NCBI RefSeq assembly: GCF_008107645.1
Contig: NZ_SDGY01000001.1
Span: 1,143,881-1,207,880, forward strand
Direction of reading: 5' to 3'
Origin: Leuconostoc litchii
GTDB taxonomy: Bacteria > Bacillota > Bacilli > Lactobacillales > Lactobacillaceae
Length of the DNA: 64,000 nucleotides
The notes beneath the pieces were generated by a model. It was not told where the DNA came from, did not search any database, and worked only from the letters and a program-made list of their open reading frames with translations. Each line of letters opens with the position of its first letter. Position 1 is the first letter of the stretch. The position numbers were made by a program, and so were the translations under genes. Shown here piece after piece: positions 1 through 7,810 of the stretch.

Positions 1-230
1 AATAACTGCATTTGCTCTGTTAATGAATCAATTAATTCCGACCCCTTTACACCAACAAATCCCGCAACATCCAGTATTTTTTTTTCAGGATACAGCGAAG
101 TGACTTGACCACCTAATGTAGCTAAGCTCTCTACTAAAACAGCCTTTGTATCTCGCAAACCAGCGTAAAATGCTGTAAACATACCAATTGGTCCGCCGCC
201 GATGATTGCGATATCATACATTTCTGTCAT
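1..230 (-). CDS. Ferredoxin/flavodoxin-NADP(+) reductase, thioredoxin-reductase type (5' part only)
   Basis: Only the N-terminal 76 codons are in the window; the gene runs off the left edge. The ATG at 230 is preceded by GGAG with 8 nt spacing. The peptide begins MTEMYDIAIIGGGPIGMF, with the FAD-binding GGGPxG motif at residues 11-16, followed by a LGGQVTSLYPEK segment typical of the type-2 ferredoxin-NADP reductases of Firmicutes (TrxR-like fold without the CxxC redox pair). Expected role: cytosolic flavoenzyme passing electrons from NADPH to ferredoxin or flavodoxin. It diverges from the nucleoside hydrolase gene. A true thioredoxin reductase is the alternative, but the LGGQVTSLYPEK segment favours FNR. 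Confidence 0.85.
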   Translation of the reverse strand, partial: MTEMYDIAIIGGGPIGMFTAFYAGLRDTKAVLVESLATLGGQVTSLYPEKKILDVAGFVGVKGSELIDSLTEQMQL

Positions 231-254
231 TTTATATTCTCCGATTCTACATTG

Positions 255-283
255 TTACAAAATTGAGTTTCGTCCGTTATAAT
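255..283 (+). promoter_or_regulatory. Putative promoter of the nucleoside hydrolase gene
   Basis: A perfect -10 box TATAAT lies at 278-283, with a weak -35 (TTACAA, 255-260) at 17-nt spacing. Transcription would begin near 290, just before the GGAGG at 302-306. Confidence 0.5.
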
Positions 284-335
284 GAATATATATTACAACT
301 TGGAGGAAATGTGCGTCTGCACACAATTATAATTT

Positions 336-1292
336 ATGGCTACTAAAAAAATGATTCTTGATTTAGATACTGGCGTGGATGATGCTCTCGCGCTCGCCTA
401 TGCTGTAGCTGATCCAAATGTCGATTTGATTGGTATTATCTCTAGTTATGGTAACACACTTGTTGAAACAGCAGCACAAAATTCGCTGAACTTATTACAT
501 TTACTTGGTGCTGATGATGTTCCAGTATTTATTGGTGCTCGTCATTCAAGTACAACCAATCAATTTGAAGTCATGCCTATCTCACAAATGATTCATGGTA
601 AAAATGGCGTTGGTGACGTGATCTTAGAACAATCACCGCGAGCAGTTGAGAAACAATCAGCTGTTGATTTTCTGATTGAGGCAGCCCATCAGTATCAAGA
701 AAACCTTATTTTCATTCCAACCGGACCTTTGACAAACTTAGCTGCAGCAATCAAAAAAGATAGCAAAGTAGCAACGCTCATCGGCAATACTACTCTAATG
801 GGTGGAGCACTAACTGTTCCAGGTAATGTGACACCATTTACCGAGGCAAATATTCATCAAGACCCCGAAGCTGCTGATTTTGCGTTCACACATCAAAAAA
901 ATCTCACAATGGTTGGTCTTGACGTAACTTTACGTACGTTATTAACTAAAAAAGAAACCGCTGATTGGCGTTTATTAAACACCAAAGCTGGTAAAGTTTT
1001 TGCTGATTTGATGGATTTCTATATTGATGCTTATGATCACCTGAATATCAATAAAAACGGTGCTGCACTGCATGATCCACTTGCTGTTGCTGTTGGAATT
1101 GACCCAAGCTATGTCACAACACTACCATTAGCTATGCATGTTACCTACAACCAAGAAAATGGTGATTACGGTCGCACAATCGGTGATAAAGAACGCCTTT
1201 TGGAGCCAACAACAAGCAAAGTTGCTGTTTTAGTTGATGCCAAACGCTTTGTCAATGATTTTCAAAATTTGATGTTATCTGTACTTAAATAA
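336..1292 (+). CDS. Inosine/uridine-preferring nucleoside hydrolase family protein
   Basis: 318 aa. The calcium-binding DxDxGxDDAxAL signature is at residues 9-20 (DLDTGVDDALAL); a later EANIHQDPEAA segment matches the second metal/ribose-binding region of the IUNH family. Such enzymes hydrolyse the N-glycosidic bond of ribonucleosides to base plus ribose in the cytosol, a salvage step. Length is normal. The start is odd: GGAGG (302-306) is 29 nt upstream of the ATG, with a small hairpin (310-323) between them. Which nucleosides it prefers cannot be read from sequence. Confidence 0.88.
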   Translation: MATKKMILDLDTGVDDALALAYAVADPNVDLIGIISSYGNTLVETAAQNSLNLLHLLGADDVPVFIGARHSSTTNQFEVMPISQMIHGKNGVGDVILEQSPRAVEKQSAVDFLIEAAHQYQENLIFIPTGPLTNLAAAIKKDSKVATLIGNTTLMGGALTVPGNVTPFTEANIHQDPEAADFAFTHQKNLTMVGLDVTLRTLLTKKETADWRLLNTKAGKVFADLMDFYIDAYDHLNINKNGAALHDPLAVAVGIDPSYVTTLPLAMHVTYNQENGDYGRTIGDKERLLEPTTSKVAVLVDAKRFVNDFQNLMLSVLK

Positions 1293-1301
1293 TCCAATAA
1301 A

Positions 1302-1342
1302 AAAATGATTCACAATACTTCTTTGTAAAGTGAATCGTTTTT
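1302..1342. terminator. Bidirectional terminator between the nucleoside hydrolase gene and proA
   Basis: Inverted repeat AATGATTCAC / GTGAATCGTT (1304-1313 and 1329-1338, one G-U pair) with T runs on both sides, placed between two convergent genes. Confidence 0.75.
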
Positions 1343-1362
1343 TTGTACACTAAACACTTCAT

Positions 1363-2604
1363 CTATGCTCTAATTTGTCCATCACCAAACACTTCATATT
1401 TAATAGTCGTCAACGCATTTAGCCCCATTGGACCACGAGCATGTAACTTTTGTGTAGAAATACCGATTTCAGCACCAAAGCCAAATTCAAATCCATCTGT
1501 AAAACGTGTTGAAACATTTTGATACACGACAGCTGCATCAATTTTATTCATAAAATCTTTAACATTATCAGTATCCTCACTGATAATTGTTTCTGAATGA
1601 TGAGTTGTGTGTTCGTTAATCCATTCAATAGCTTCATTTGTATCTTTAACAATTTTTACAGCTATAATCAAATCGTTGTATTCTGTATACCAATCCTCTA
1701 CAGTAGCTGCAGATATGCGTTTGTCTATATTAATTGCTTGTTGATCACCACGCACAGCAACACCTGATGTAAGTAAATCACCAACAACTCGAGGCAAAAA
1801 TTCTTCTGCAATTGCCTCATGAATTAATAATTTTTCAGCAGCATTACATACAGCTGGCTTCTGTGTTTTCGCATTATTGATCACACGAATAGCTTCGTCT
1901 TGCTTAGCACTCGCATCAACATAAATATGTGTGTTTCCAGCACCAGTTTCAATCACAGGTACTGTTGCATTTTTAACAACAAAATCAATGAACTGACCAG
2001 ATCCTCTAGGGATAAGTACATCAATATATTGACGCATATTTAACAAAGTGTTGACTGATTCGTGGGTCGTATCTGTAATCAACTGTATAATGTCTGGGTT
2101 AAGCTCATGATTAGACAACACAGCACGCAAAGTGTCTGCTAACACAATGTTAGAATTAATAGCTTCTTTCCCACCTCTTAAAATAACAGCATTACCAGAC
2201 TTGAAAGTTAAAGCAGCTGCATCAATTGTCACATTTGGCCTTGCTTCAAAGACCATCGCAACTACACCCAAAGGAACTGTTTTTTTAATAATCTCAAAGC
2301 CAGTAGAATGGCGCCAGTGATCATAAGGACCAGCTAGCGGGTCATCCAATGCAGCTACTGATGACAAAGAAATAGCAATGTCATGAATTACTTTTTGATT
2401 AAGCGTTAGTCTATTACGCATCGGTACAGAAAGTCCTGTGGCCACCGCTAAATCTTTTTTGTTAGCCGCAGCAATTGCTGCCCAGTTTTCTTCCAAAGCG
2501 GTTGCCATATCAACTAATATTTGACTACGGATATCGGCAGGCAAATTAGCCACTTCTGCAGCAGCTACCTTAGCACGTCGACCAATTTCTTCTACTGAAT
2601 TCAT
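1363..2604 (-). CDS. proA: Glutamate-5-semialdehyde dehydrogenase (gamma-glutamyl phosphate reductase)
   Basis: 413 aa from the ATG at 2604, chosen because AAGGAG sits just upstream and the peptide then begins MNSVEEIGRRAK, as in the family. ProA reduces gamma-glutamyl phosphate to glutamate semialdehyde with NADPH, the second step of proline synthesis. The catalytic Cys is in KPAVCNAAEKLL (about C253), and the EARPNVTID and ETGAGNTHIY blocks are present. Start lies 4 nt beyond the proB stop, so the two are one operon; the SD is inside the last codons of proB, suggesting translational coupling. Confidence 0.96.
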   Translation of the reverse strand: MNSVEEIGRRAKVAAAEVANLPADIRSQILVDMATALEENWAAIAAANKKDLAVATGLSVPMRNRLTLNQKVIHDIAISLSSVAALDDPLAGPYDHWRHSTGFEIIKKTVPLGVVAMVFEARPNVTIDAAALTFKSGNAVILRGGKEAINSNIVLADTLRAVLSNHELNPDIIQLITDTTHESVNTLLNMRQYIDVLIPRGSGQFIDFVVKNATVPVIETGAGNTHIYVDASAKQDEAIRVINNAKTQKPAVCNAAEKLLIHEAIAEEFLPRVVGDLLTSGVAVRGDQQAINIDKRISAATVEDWYTEYNDLIIAVKIVKDTNEAIEWINEHTTHHSETIISEDTDNVKDFMNKIDAAVVYQNVSTRFTDGFEFGFGAEIGISTQKLHARGPMGLNALTTIKYEVFGDGQIRA

Positions 2605-2608
2605 TATT

Positions 2609-3397
2609 TTATACTCCTTGAAATAATGTACCAATTTTTTTCCCAGCAATAACTTCTAAAATGAGCGCTGGATTACTACCATTAATCAGTATCATCTTAC
2701 TGCCAGCATTCATGACAAATTCACCAGCCGCAAGCTTAGTACTCATACCACCTGTTCCTAGTCCTGAAGTTGATCCAGTGGCACTTAAACGAATTTCGTC
2801 TGTAATCTCAGTCACGCTGTCTATAATTTGCGCTGAATCATCAATCGCTGGATTAGCCGTGTACAAGGCGTCAACATCACTTAAGATAATCAAACCATCT
2901 GCACTGATTTCTCTTGTGACGATCGCAGCTAGACGATCATTGTCACCAAATGAATGCTGATGATCTAATTCATCAACAGCAATCACATCGTTTTCGTTAA
3001 CAATTGGAATGACATGCTGTGAAAACATCATTTCAACAGCATTTAACGTATTTTCTAACATCACTTTATTATCAAAAACGTCATATGTTAACAATACTTG
3101 ACCCACGACCTGTTGATAGAAGGCAAAGCTTTGATTGTATAGTGACATTAAATAGCCTTGCCCGATAGCCGCCAAAGCTTGTTGTTCTGGTATGCCTTGC
3201 GGCCGCTGTGTTAGATTCATTTGATCCAGCGCAACACCAATAGCACCAGACGTGACAAGTAAAATTTCATGTCCAGATTTTTGGAGACTAGAAAGCGTCT
3301 GCGTTAAACGATTAACGACAGGATAATTAATTTGCCCATCTTGCTTAACAATTGTACTTGTGCCAACTTTAACAACAATTCTATGCCAACTATTCAT
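2609..3397 (-). CDS. proB: Glutamate 5-kinase
   Basis: 262 aa amino-acid kinase fold: KVGTSTIV near the N-terminus, LVTSGAIGVA, NENDVIAVDEL and SFGDNDRLAAIV match the substrate and ATP sites. It phosphorylates glutamate, the first and normally proline-inhibited step of proline synthesis. It ends soon after the kinase domain and lacks the C-terminal PUA domain found in E. coli ProB, giving the short form common in lactic acid bacteria. SD AAGGA precedes the ATG. First gene of the proBA pair. Confidence 0.95.
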   Translation of the reverse strand: MNSWHRIVVKVGTSTIVKQDGQINYPVVNRLTQTLSSLQKSGHEILLVTSGAIGVALDQMNLTQRPQGIPEQQALAAIGQGYLMSLYNQSFAFYQQVVGQVLLTYDVFDNKVMLENTLNAVEMMFSQHVIPIVNENDVIAVDELDHQHSFGDNDRLAAIVTREISADGLIILSDVDALYTANPAIDDSAQIIDSVTEITDEIRLSATGSTSGLGTGGMSTKLAAGEFVMNAGSKMILINGSNPALILEVIAGKKIGTLFQGV

Positions 3398-3432
3398 TAA
3401 TATATTCCTTAACTAATTTTAATCATTATATC

Positions 3433-3470
3433 AAAAAAATCCCTAATTTCAAAAATTTAGGGATTTTTAA
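3433..3470 (-). terminator. Terminator of the deoxynucleoside kinase gene
   Basis: Stem AAAAATCCCTAA / TTAGGGATTTTT (3435-3446, 3457-3468). The upstream arm overlaps the stop codon of the kinase gene on the minus strand; a T run follows. Confidence 0.75.
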
Positions 3471-4114
3471 AATAAGAATACGCCAGTTTGGGACAACTTA
3501 GCATCAATCATATCTAACACTTTTTCTCCTGATTCTTCGTTTTCCACAAAGTCAAAACGGTCACCATCAATTTGAATCTTTGGTGAGCGATTATAAGCAG
3601 CAAACCAGTCGTCATAGCGCTTGTTAAGTTGTTTATAGTAGTCATACAAATCTGGGTTGGCTTCCACTTGTTCAAACGAGCGACCTCTTTTTTTAATACG
3701 TGCCAACATTGTATCAAAACTTACGCGAACATGAATTAATAGGTCAGGATCTTTTGACGTGTCACTTCCTGGAATTTCAGCCATCATATTATTTACCAAT
3801 GACTTATAAATATCAACTTCTGTTTGTGTCGCACGATTTAAATCAGCAGTTAATTGAAATAGTAAGGCATCTTCAAATATTGAACGATCTAGAATATTTT
3901 TTTCGCTAACCTGTGCTTTTTTTATTTGCTCTAACCTTTTATTCAAAAAATAAATTTGTAGCAAAAAACCGTATTTTTTAGGATCCTTATAAAATAGTGG
4001 CAGAATTGGATTATCATCAACACTTTCATAAAAAGCTTGTGAATCTAAATGTTTGGCCAACATCTTTGTTAAACTAGTTTTTCCGGCGCCGATGGTGCCT
4101 GACAGTACAATCAT
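3467..4114 (-). CDS. Deoxynucleoside kinase (deoxyadenosine/deoxyguanosine kinase family)
   Basis: 215 aa. The P-loop GTIGAGKTS is at residues 6-14, followed by the FYESVDDNPILPLFYKDP region, and ILDRSIFEDALLF provides the DRS motif of the dNK family. It phosphorylates deoxynucleosides for dNTP salvage in the cytosol. Lactobacilli often carry paired dAK/dGK genes; only one is present here, so substrate preference is unresolved. It has its own terminator. Confidence 0.88.
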   Translation of the reverse strand: MIVLSGTIGAGKTSLTKMLAKHLDSQAFYESVDDNPILPLFYKDPKKYGFLLQIYFLNKRLEQIKKAQVSEKNILDRSIFEDALLFQLTADLNRATQTEVDIYKSLVNNMMAEIPGSDTSKDPDLLIHVRVSFDTMLARIKKRGRSFEQVEANPDLYDYYKQLNKRYDDWFAAYNRSPKIQIDGDRFDFVENEESGEKVLDMIDAKLSQTGVFLF

Positions 4115-4212
4115 GCCAATTCTCCTTAGTTTCCGATAAAAATATTACTAATATAGTATATCAAAATTACATTGTTCCTGCTAACTAAATGTATAGAAGG
4201 TCAAATTTAGTA

Positions 4213-4983
4213 TTATCTGTTATTTTTTTTCAAAATATTTATATAGGACTCTAGTGTCATATGATGTTGTGTGATATAAGCCGCATTGGCGATACCAACA
4301 TAACGAAAGTGCCAAGATTCATAGTCAATTCCTGTTTCTTTTATCGACTGGTTGTCGCTTGGATAACGTAAAATAAACCCAAATTCAGGTGCATGCTTGA
4401 TTAACCATTGTTGAGATTTAAATTGATCCATAGCTGATTCTAACGAGGGATGAGCAGCAAGCGCGTCAGCGCCTGCTAAATCAATAGCTTGACCTGTGTG
4501 ATGCTCTGAAGCTCCTGGGACTTGAATCACCGATTCAGTCAATTCTTTTGCCTCTTGTGTGCTCATACCACTTGCTTCATATTGACTGATTGAATTATTG
4601 TAAACAGTCGTTTGGTAAGCAATTGATCGGTATCCTGATACCAAAATAGTTGCATACCCAGCTTTTTTAGCTGCTTCGCGAAAATATGCCAATGGTTGTT
4701 CAATTCGCTTATCTATTTGTTTTGAATCTACCGTGGCCTGGTCAAATCTAATTTCTGATTGATGAATATGATTTTTGTTCACTAATAACAAATTCCAATC
4801 TGACGATTTAACCCCTTGAGGTAATTGTTCACTTTGCTCCTTAGTTGTTTTCGCTAAAGAAGTGGCAGAAGATTGTACTTTTTTCGAATGAGGATGTTTC
4901 GAATAGAACGCAATACTACCAACAATTATAATTACTAAAAACGATAGACTAATCACATATTGTGTTTTTAAGCTTTTTTTCAT
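4213..4983 (-). CDS. Membrane-anchored VanY-like D-Ala-D-Ala/LD carboxypeptidase
   Basis: 256 aa. A single hydrophobic anchor at about residues 8-27 is followed by a Ser/Lys-rich linker and a zinc peptidase domain. The metal motif SxHxxGxAxD is at 159-168 (SEHHTGQAID) and the second zinc/catalytic motif ESWHFR at 222-227, which defines peptidase family M15B (VanY/DacB). It should trim peptidoglycan stem peptides outside the membrane. It stands alone, not in a van operon. In a bacterium with D-Ala-D-Lac-ended precursors the natural substrate may be the tetrapeptide or depsipeptide end. Confidence 0.88.
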   Translation of the reverse strand: MKKSLKTQYVISLSFLVIIIVGSIAFYSKHPHSKKVQSSATSLAKTTKEQSEQLPQGVKSSDWNLLLVNKNHIHQSEIRFDQATVDSKQIDKRIEQPLAYFREAAKKAGYATILVSGYRSIAYQTTVYNNSISQYEASGMSTQEAKELTESVIQVPGASEHHTGQAIDLAGADALAAHPSLESAMDQFKSQQWLIKHAPEFGFILRYPSDNQSIKETGIDYESWHFRYVGIANAAYITQHHMTLESYINILKKNNR

Positions 4984-5007
4984 GATAAATTCCCTAAAAA
5001 TAATAAA

Positions 5008-5040
5008 AACCAGTAAACTAAGTTTACTGGTTCTTTTGAG
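5008..5040 (-). terminator. Terminator after tRNA-Lys
   Basis: Stem AACCAGTAAAC / GTTTACTGGTT (5008-5018, 5022-5032) with a T-rich tail on the minus strand, directly downstream of the tRNA. Confidence 0.8.
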
Positions 5041-5113
5041 TGGTCAGCCAGGGGCTCGAACCCTGGACCCACGGATTAAGAGTCCGTTGCTCTACCAACT
5101 GAGCTAGCTGACC
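5041..5113 (-). tRNA. tRNA-Lys (anticodon CTT)
   Basis: Cloverleaf on the minus strand: acceptor GGTCAGC/GCTGACC, D-arm with AGTTGGTAGAGC, anticodon loop CTCTTAA (anticodon CTT), and T-loop TTCGAGC. 73 nt to the discriminator A. The bases after it are CTC, so CCA is not encoded. Confidence 0.96.
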
Positions 5114-5196
5114 AAAATGTCGTGTTTCACAACATAAAATATATTATCATATTTTTAACCATCGTGCAACATTTTTATAGAAAATAACTCAAAGAA

Positions 5197-5490
5197 AAAC
5201 ACGAAACCCCGATGAACTAACACGTTCATCGGGGATATTTCTTGAGAGAGAATATTTGAGAGAAGAGAATAGTATATTCGGGAGAGAATATGAGTTATTT
5301 ATAGTCGCGAGGGAGAGCGCGACTTGGCTCCCTTTTGCCTTGAGGTTTCGTGTTTCTGATGTGATAATCATCAGTCATACCGCTTATACTGTTCAATCCT
5401 CCAAATTTTAATTTATAGATGATAATTATTTTAATTCAACTTGGCTTGTTGTTTGAGATAACTTGCTTTGTTGATGTTTATAATATAACG
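5197..5490 (-). ncRNA. Candidate small RNA A with CU-rich hairpin loops
   Basis: No ORF survives in both copies, but RNA structure does. In order on the minus strand: hairpin CTGATG/CATCAG; hairpin GTCGCG/CGCGAC with loop CTCTCCCT (5304-5323); hairpin ATATTC/GAATAT with loop TCTCCC (5274-5291); unpaired UUCUCUUCUCUC and UUCUCUCUC; then terminator stem CCCCGATGAAC/GTTCATCGGGG (5207-5234) with a T-rich tail. CU-rich loops are typical of Firmicute sRNAs that pair with SD sequences. I see no convincing sigma-A promoter, so it may be processed from the scrK transcript. Confidence 0.45.
5207..5234 (-). terminator. Intrinsic terminator of repeat copy A
   Basis: An 11-bp GC-rich stem CCCCGATGAAC / GTTCATCGGGG with a 6-nt loop is followed on the minus strand by TTTCGTGTTTTTCTTT. 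It would end scrK or sRNA transcripts. Confidence 0.75.
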
Positions 5491-5531
5491 TCTCAAAATT
5501 AAATTTACGTAAACTGAGGATAAATTGAAAA

Positions 5532-6398
5532 TTAAAGTAATGTTTTTGCTAAATAGAAGCACCCTAGAATACCAGCATTATCACCATTTGCGACAGGTAC
5601 AATATATTCATCCAAGTCTGGAACAGCTAGATAATCACTCATTTGTTCAGCAAAACTTTCACGAACTAACGGAAATAATATTTCACGGTGAGGAACACCA
5701 CCACCAAATACAATCTTGTCAGGGCGTAAAATCATTGTGTAATCAAGTGCAGCTTGAGCAAGGTAGAAAGCTTCAATTTTCCAGGCAATATCATCATCAG
5801 GAATTTCCTTAGCACTACGTCCCCAACGTTCTTCAATAGCTGGACCTGCAGCTAATCCTTCTAGACAGTTATCACCATGGAATGGACAATGGCCTTCATA
5901 CTTATCAAGTGGGTGCTTTTGCAAGAAAATGTGCCCTGCTTCAGGATGCCCATAGCCAGCTACTAACTTACCACCGGAAACAATTCCAGCGCCTACACCA
6001 GTACCAACAGTCAAATAAACCATGTTGTCAACATCTTTAGCTGCACCAGTCTCAAATTCAGCCCAACCTGCACCATTAACATCGGTTGTCCAGTAGTAAG
6101 GGATGTCGCGCCAAGCTTTCATAGCGCCGAGAAAATCATATCCGGACCAACCACGCTTTGGTGTATCTAAAACATGTCCATATGTTTTAGAACCCTTCAC
6201 AATATCAATTGGACCAAAAGCTGCAATTCCAATTGCATCAATATCATCAAACTTATCAAAGAAAGCGATAACTTGCTCAACAGTTTTTTGACCATCAAGT
6301 GTTGGAAAAGATGTTCGCTCAACAATATTGTAATCATGATCTGCAACTGCGACCACAAACTTTGTACCACCTGCTTCAATTGCACCTAATAAACTCAT
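5532..6398 (-). CDS. scrK: Fructokinase (ROK family)
   Basis: 288 aa. N-terminal ATP-binding loop GAIEAGGTKF, sugar-binding EAGHI, and the ROK zinc-type motif CPFHGDNCLEGLAAGPA. It phosphorylates the fructose released by ScrB (or imported fructose) to fructose 6-phosphate. It lies downstream of scrB on the same strand but has its own promoter with a cre site (6467-6495). SD AGGAG is about 10 nt before the ATG. Its stop codon abuts repeat copy A. Confidence 0.93.
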   Translation of the reverse strand: MSLLGAIEAGGTKFVVAVADHDYNIVERTSFPTLDGQKTVEQVIAFFDKFDDIDAIGIAAFGPIDIVKGSKTYGHVLDTPKRGWSGYDFLGAMKAWRDIPYYWTTDVNGAGWAEFETGAAKDVDNMVYLTVGTGVGAGIVSGGKLVAGYGHPEAGHIFLQKHPLDKYEGHCPFHGDNCLEGLAAGPAIEERWGRSAKEIPDDDIAWKIEAFYLAQAALDYTMILRPDKIVFGGGVPHREILFPLVRESFAEQMSDYLAVPDLDEYIVPVANGDNAGILGCFYLAKTLL

Positions 6399-6466
6399 GT
6401 TTCATTTGCTCCTTTTTTCACGAAATAACTCGTGTGTGTTAGACGTCAATCAGTTACTACAATTAC

Positions 6467-6495
6467 ATTGTAATCGTTTACACAAATATTTTCAA
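6467..6495 (-). promoter_or_regulatory. scrK promoter with overlapping cre/ScrR-type operator
   Basis: -35 TTGAAA (6490-6495) and -10 TACAAT (6467-6472) are separated by 17 nt. The palindrome TGTAATCGTTTACA (6469-6482) covers the -10 and matches the CcpA cre consensus; it could also be read by the LacI-type ScrR. Binding would block RNA polymerase. Confidence 0.65.
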
Positions 6496-6498
6496 TGA

Positions 6499-7764
6499 TT
6501 AAAAATAACGTGCTGTCATAACTGATTGATTATGATTTGTATAGATCTCAACAATGTCTGTATCAACAATCAATAATGTATTGTCAATGTCACCTTCAAT
6601 CTCTCTTGTCTCGATGTCACCAGATTCCCACTGACGTCGTGAAAGAACTAATTGATTGCCTGTTCTTGTCAGGATTACATCATTACCAATTGATATTTGC
6701 CAGTCTGCTTGCGAATCAATTGTGTATTGTCCAACACTAACTTCATTAAAGTCTTTCAAGGGTTTTGGATCTAGTATTTCGTTAATGGGTTTTTGTGTCA
6801 AAATATTTTCTTTAGTGACATGTAGTTCACGTGGCAGACTCAGCACGTGAACCCACTGATTATTAGCAATAGTTGGTGTCATGATTTCACGTTCTGGCGT
6901 CATCATACCAGCCCATCCCCACATGATCTTGCGACCATCTTTAGCATGCATTGTTTGTGGTGCATAAAACTCAAAGCCATTATCGACTTCTTTAAATTCC
7001 GTCTCGGGGATGAAATGCATTGTCTCTTCATCAAAAACACCAACAACATAACCCGTGTTATGAATATTTTCATAGCGATGGTTAACTGAATCAGCCGGTA
7101 ATCCTTGTGGCGAAAACATGAGTACGTATTTACCATCAATTTCAATTAAATCAGGACATTCAATCATATAACCACGAAATTCAGTTAATTCGCCTTCAAT
7201 GAGTGAGCCGTGTAACTGCCAATCATTAAAATCTACTGATTCATAAAGCAGGATATCACCAACATCATCAGTTGAACGTGCACCAACCATTAAGAAATAG
7301 TGTCCATTTTTGCCCTGCCAAACCTTCGGATCACGTACATCTTTCGTAAATCCTTCTGGATGAGGAAACAGTTCTCCTAACTTTGTAAAATGAATGCCAT
7401 CCTCACTCACGGCCCACATTTGATGAGATTCAATACTTTGACCAGCATCATTACGAACATTTCCTGTATAGAAAACATATAACTTATCGTCTTTGACAAA
7501 AGCTGTACCAGAATATATACCAGCTGAATCCATGCCAGAAATAGAAGGTTTCAAAGCTGTTTCAACACGAGACCATGTCTTTAAATCATCGGAAACAAAA
7601 TGTCCCCATTCCTTATACTTGTGGTTGCAATCATGTGGATTCCATTGAAAGAATACATGATATTGTTCTTTAAAATATATCAAGCCGTTAGGATCATTTA
7701 ACAGTCCATGTGTTGGGTATAAATGGTATTTTTCATAATGTTTCTTGTCATTTTGGATAAGCAT
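6499..7764 (-). CDS. scrB: Sucrose-6-phosphate hydrolase (GH32)
   Basis: 421 aa. GH32 catalytic triad motifs: NDPNG at 23-27 (nucleophile Asp), RDPK at 144-147 and ECPD at 202-205 (acid/base Glu). It cleaves sucrose 6-phosphate from the ScrA PTS into glucose 6-phosphate and fructose. It is somewhat shorter than typical ScrB (about 450-490 aa), the C-terminal beta-sandwich being compact, but has no visible frameshift. No SD adjoins the ATG; a G-rich element right after the scrA stop is separated from the start by a hairpin (see findings). Same strand as scrA, 46 nt downstream. Confidence 0.93.
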   Translation of the reverse strand: MLIQNDKKHYEKYHLYPTHGLLNDPNGLIYFKEQYHVFFQWNPHDCNHKYKEWGHFVSDDLKTWSRVETALKPSISGMDSAGIYSGTAFVKDDKLYVFYTGNVRNDAGQSIESHQMWAVSEDGIHFTKLGELFPHPEGFTKDVRDPKVWQGKNGHYFLMVGARSTDDVGDILLYESVDFNDWQLHGSLIEGELTEFRGYMIECPDLIEIDGKYVLMFSPQGLPADSVNHRYENIHNTGYVVGVFDEETMHFIPETEFKEVDNGFEFYAPQTMHAKDGRKIMWGWAGMMTPEREIMTPTIANNQWVHVLSLPRELHVTKENILTQKPINEILDPKPLKDFNEVSVGQYTIDSQADWQISIGNDVILTRTGNQLVLSRRQWESGDIETREIEGDIDNTLLIVDTDIVEIYTNHNQSVMTARYF

Positions 7765-7810
7765 GAATTCGTTTTTTTGACGTATTCCGGAAGAATACGA
7801 TTTCCCCTTC

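Larger units (their letters stand above)
5197..5540 (-). repeat. Inverted repeat copy A flanking the sucrose cassette
   Basis: Read on the minus strand, this stretch matches 10911-11246 read on the plus strand over about 340 bp, with a less conserved patch near 5410-5440. It begins at the scrK stop codon and ends just past a hairpin (5207-5234). The most conserved blocks are CATCAACAAAGCAAGTTATC, TTTGGAGGATTGAA, the CTGATG/CATCAG hairpin, AAAAGGGAGCCAAGTCGCG, and the CU-rich tail. It points outward from the cassette, as does copy B. No transposase is nearby. The copies differ at many sites, so the duplication is not recent. Confidence 0.9.

Noticed and set aside
5189..5371. 60-codon ORF across repeat copy A (minus strand)
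   Set aside because: It reads through conserved RNA hairpins and the terminator, has no counterpart in copy B because of indels, and has no plausible SD.
5300..5380. 27-codon ORF starting at the TATGACTGATG block of copy A
   Set aside because: Several differences between copies are synonymous, but copy B has ATA for ATG and a 1-nt deletion, so coding is not conserved.
5041..5400. Insertion sequence or MITE in the repeat
   Set aside because: There are short AACACGAAACC-type terminal similarities, but no target duplication or transposase is visible; the outward terminator structure explains it better.
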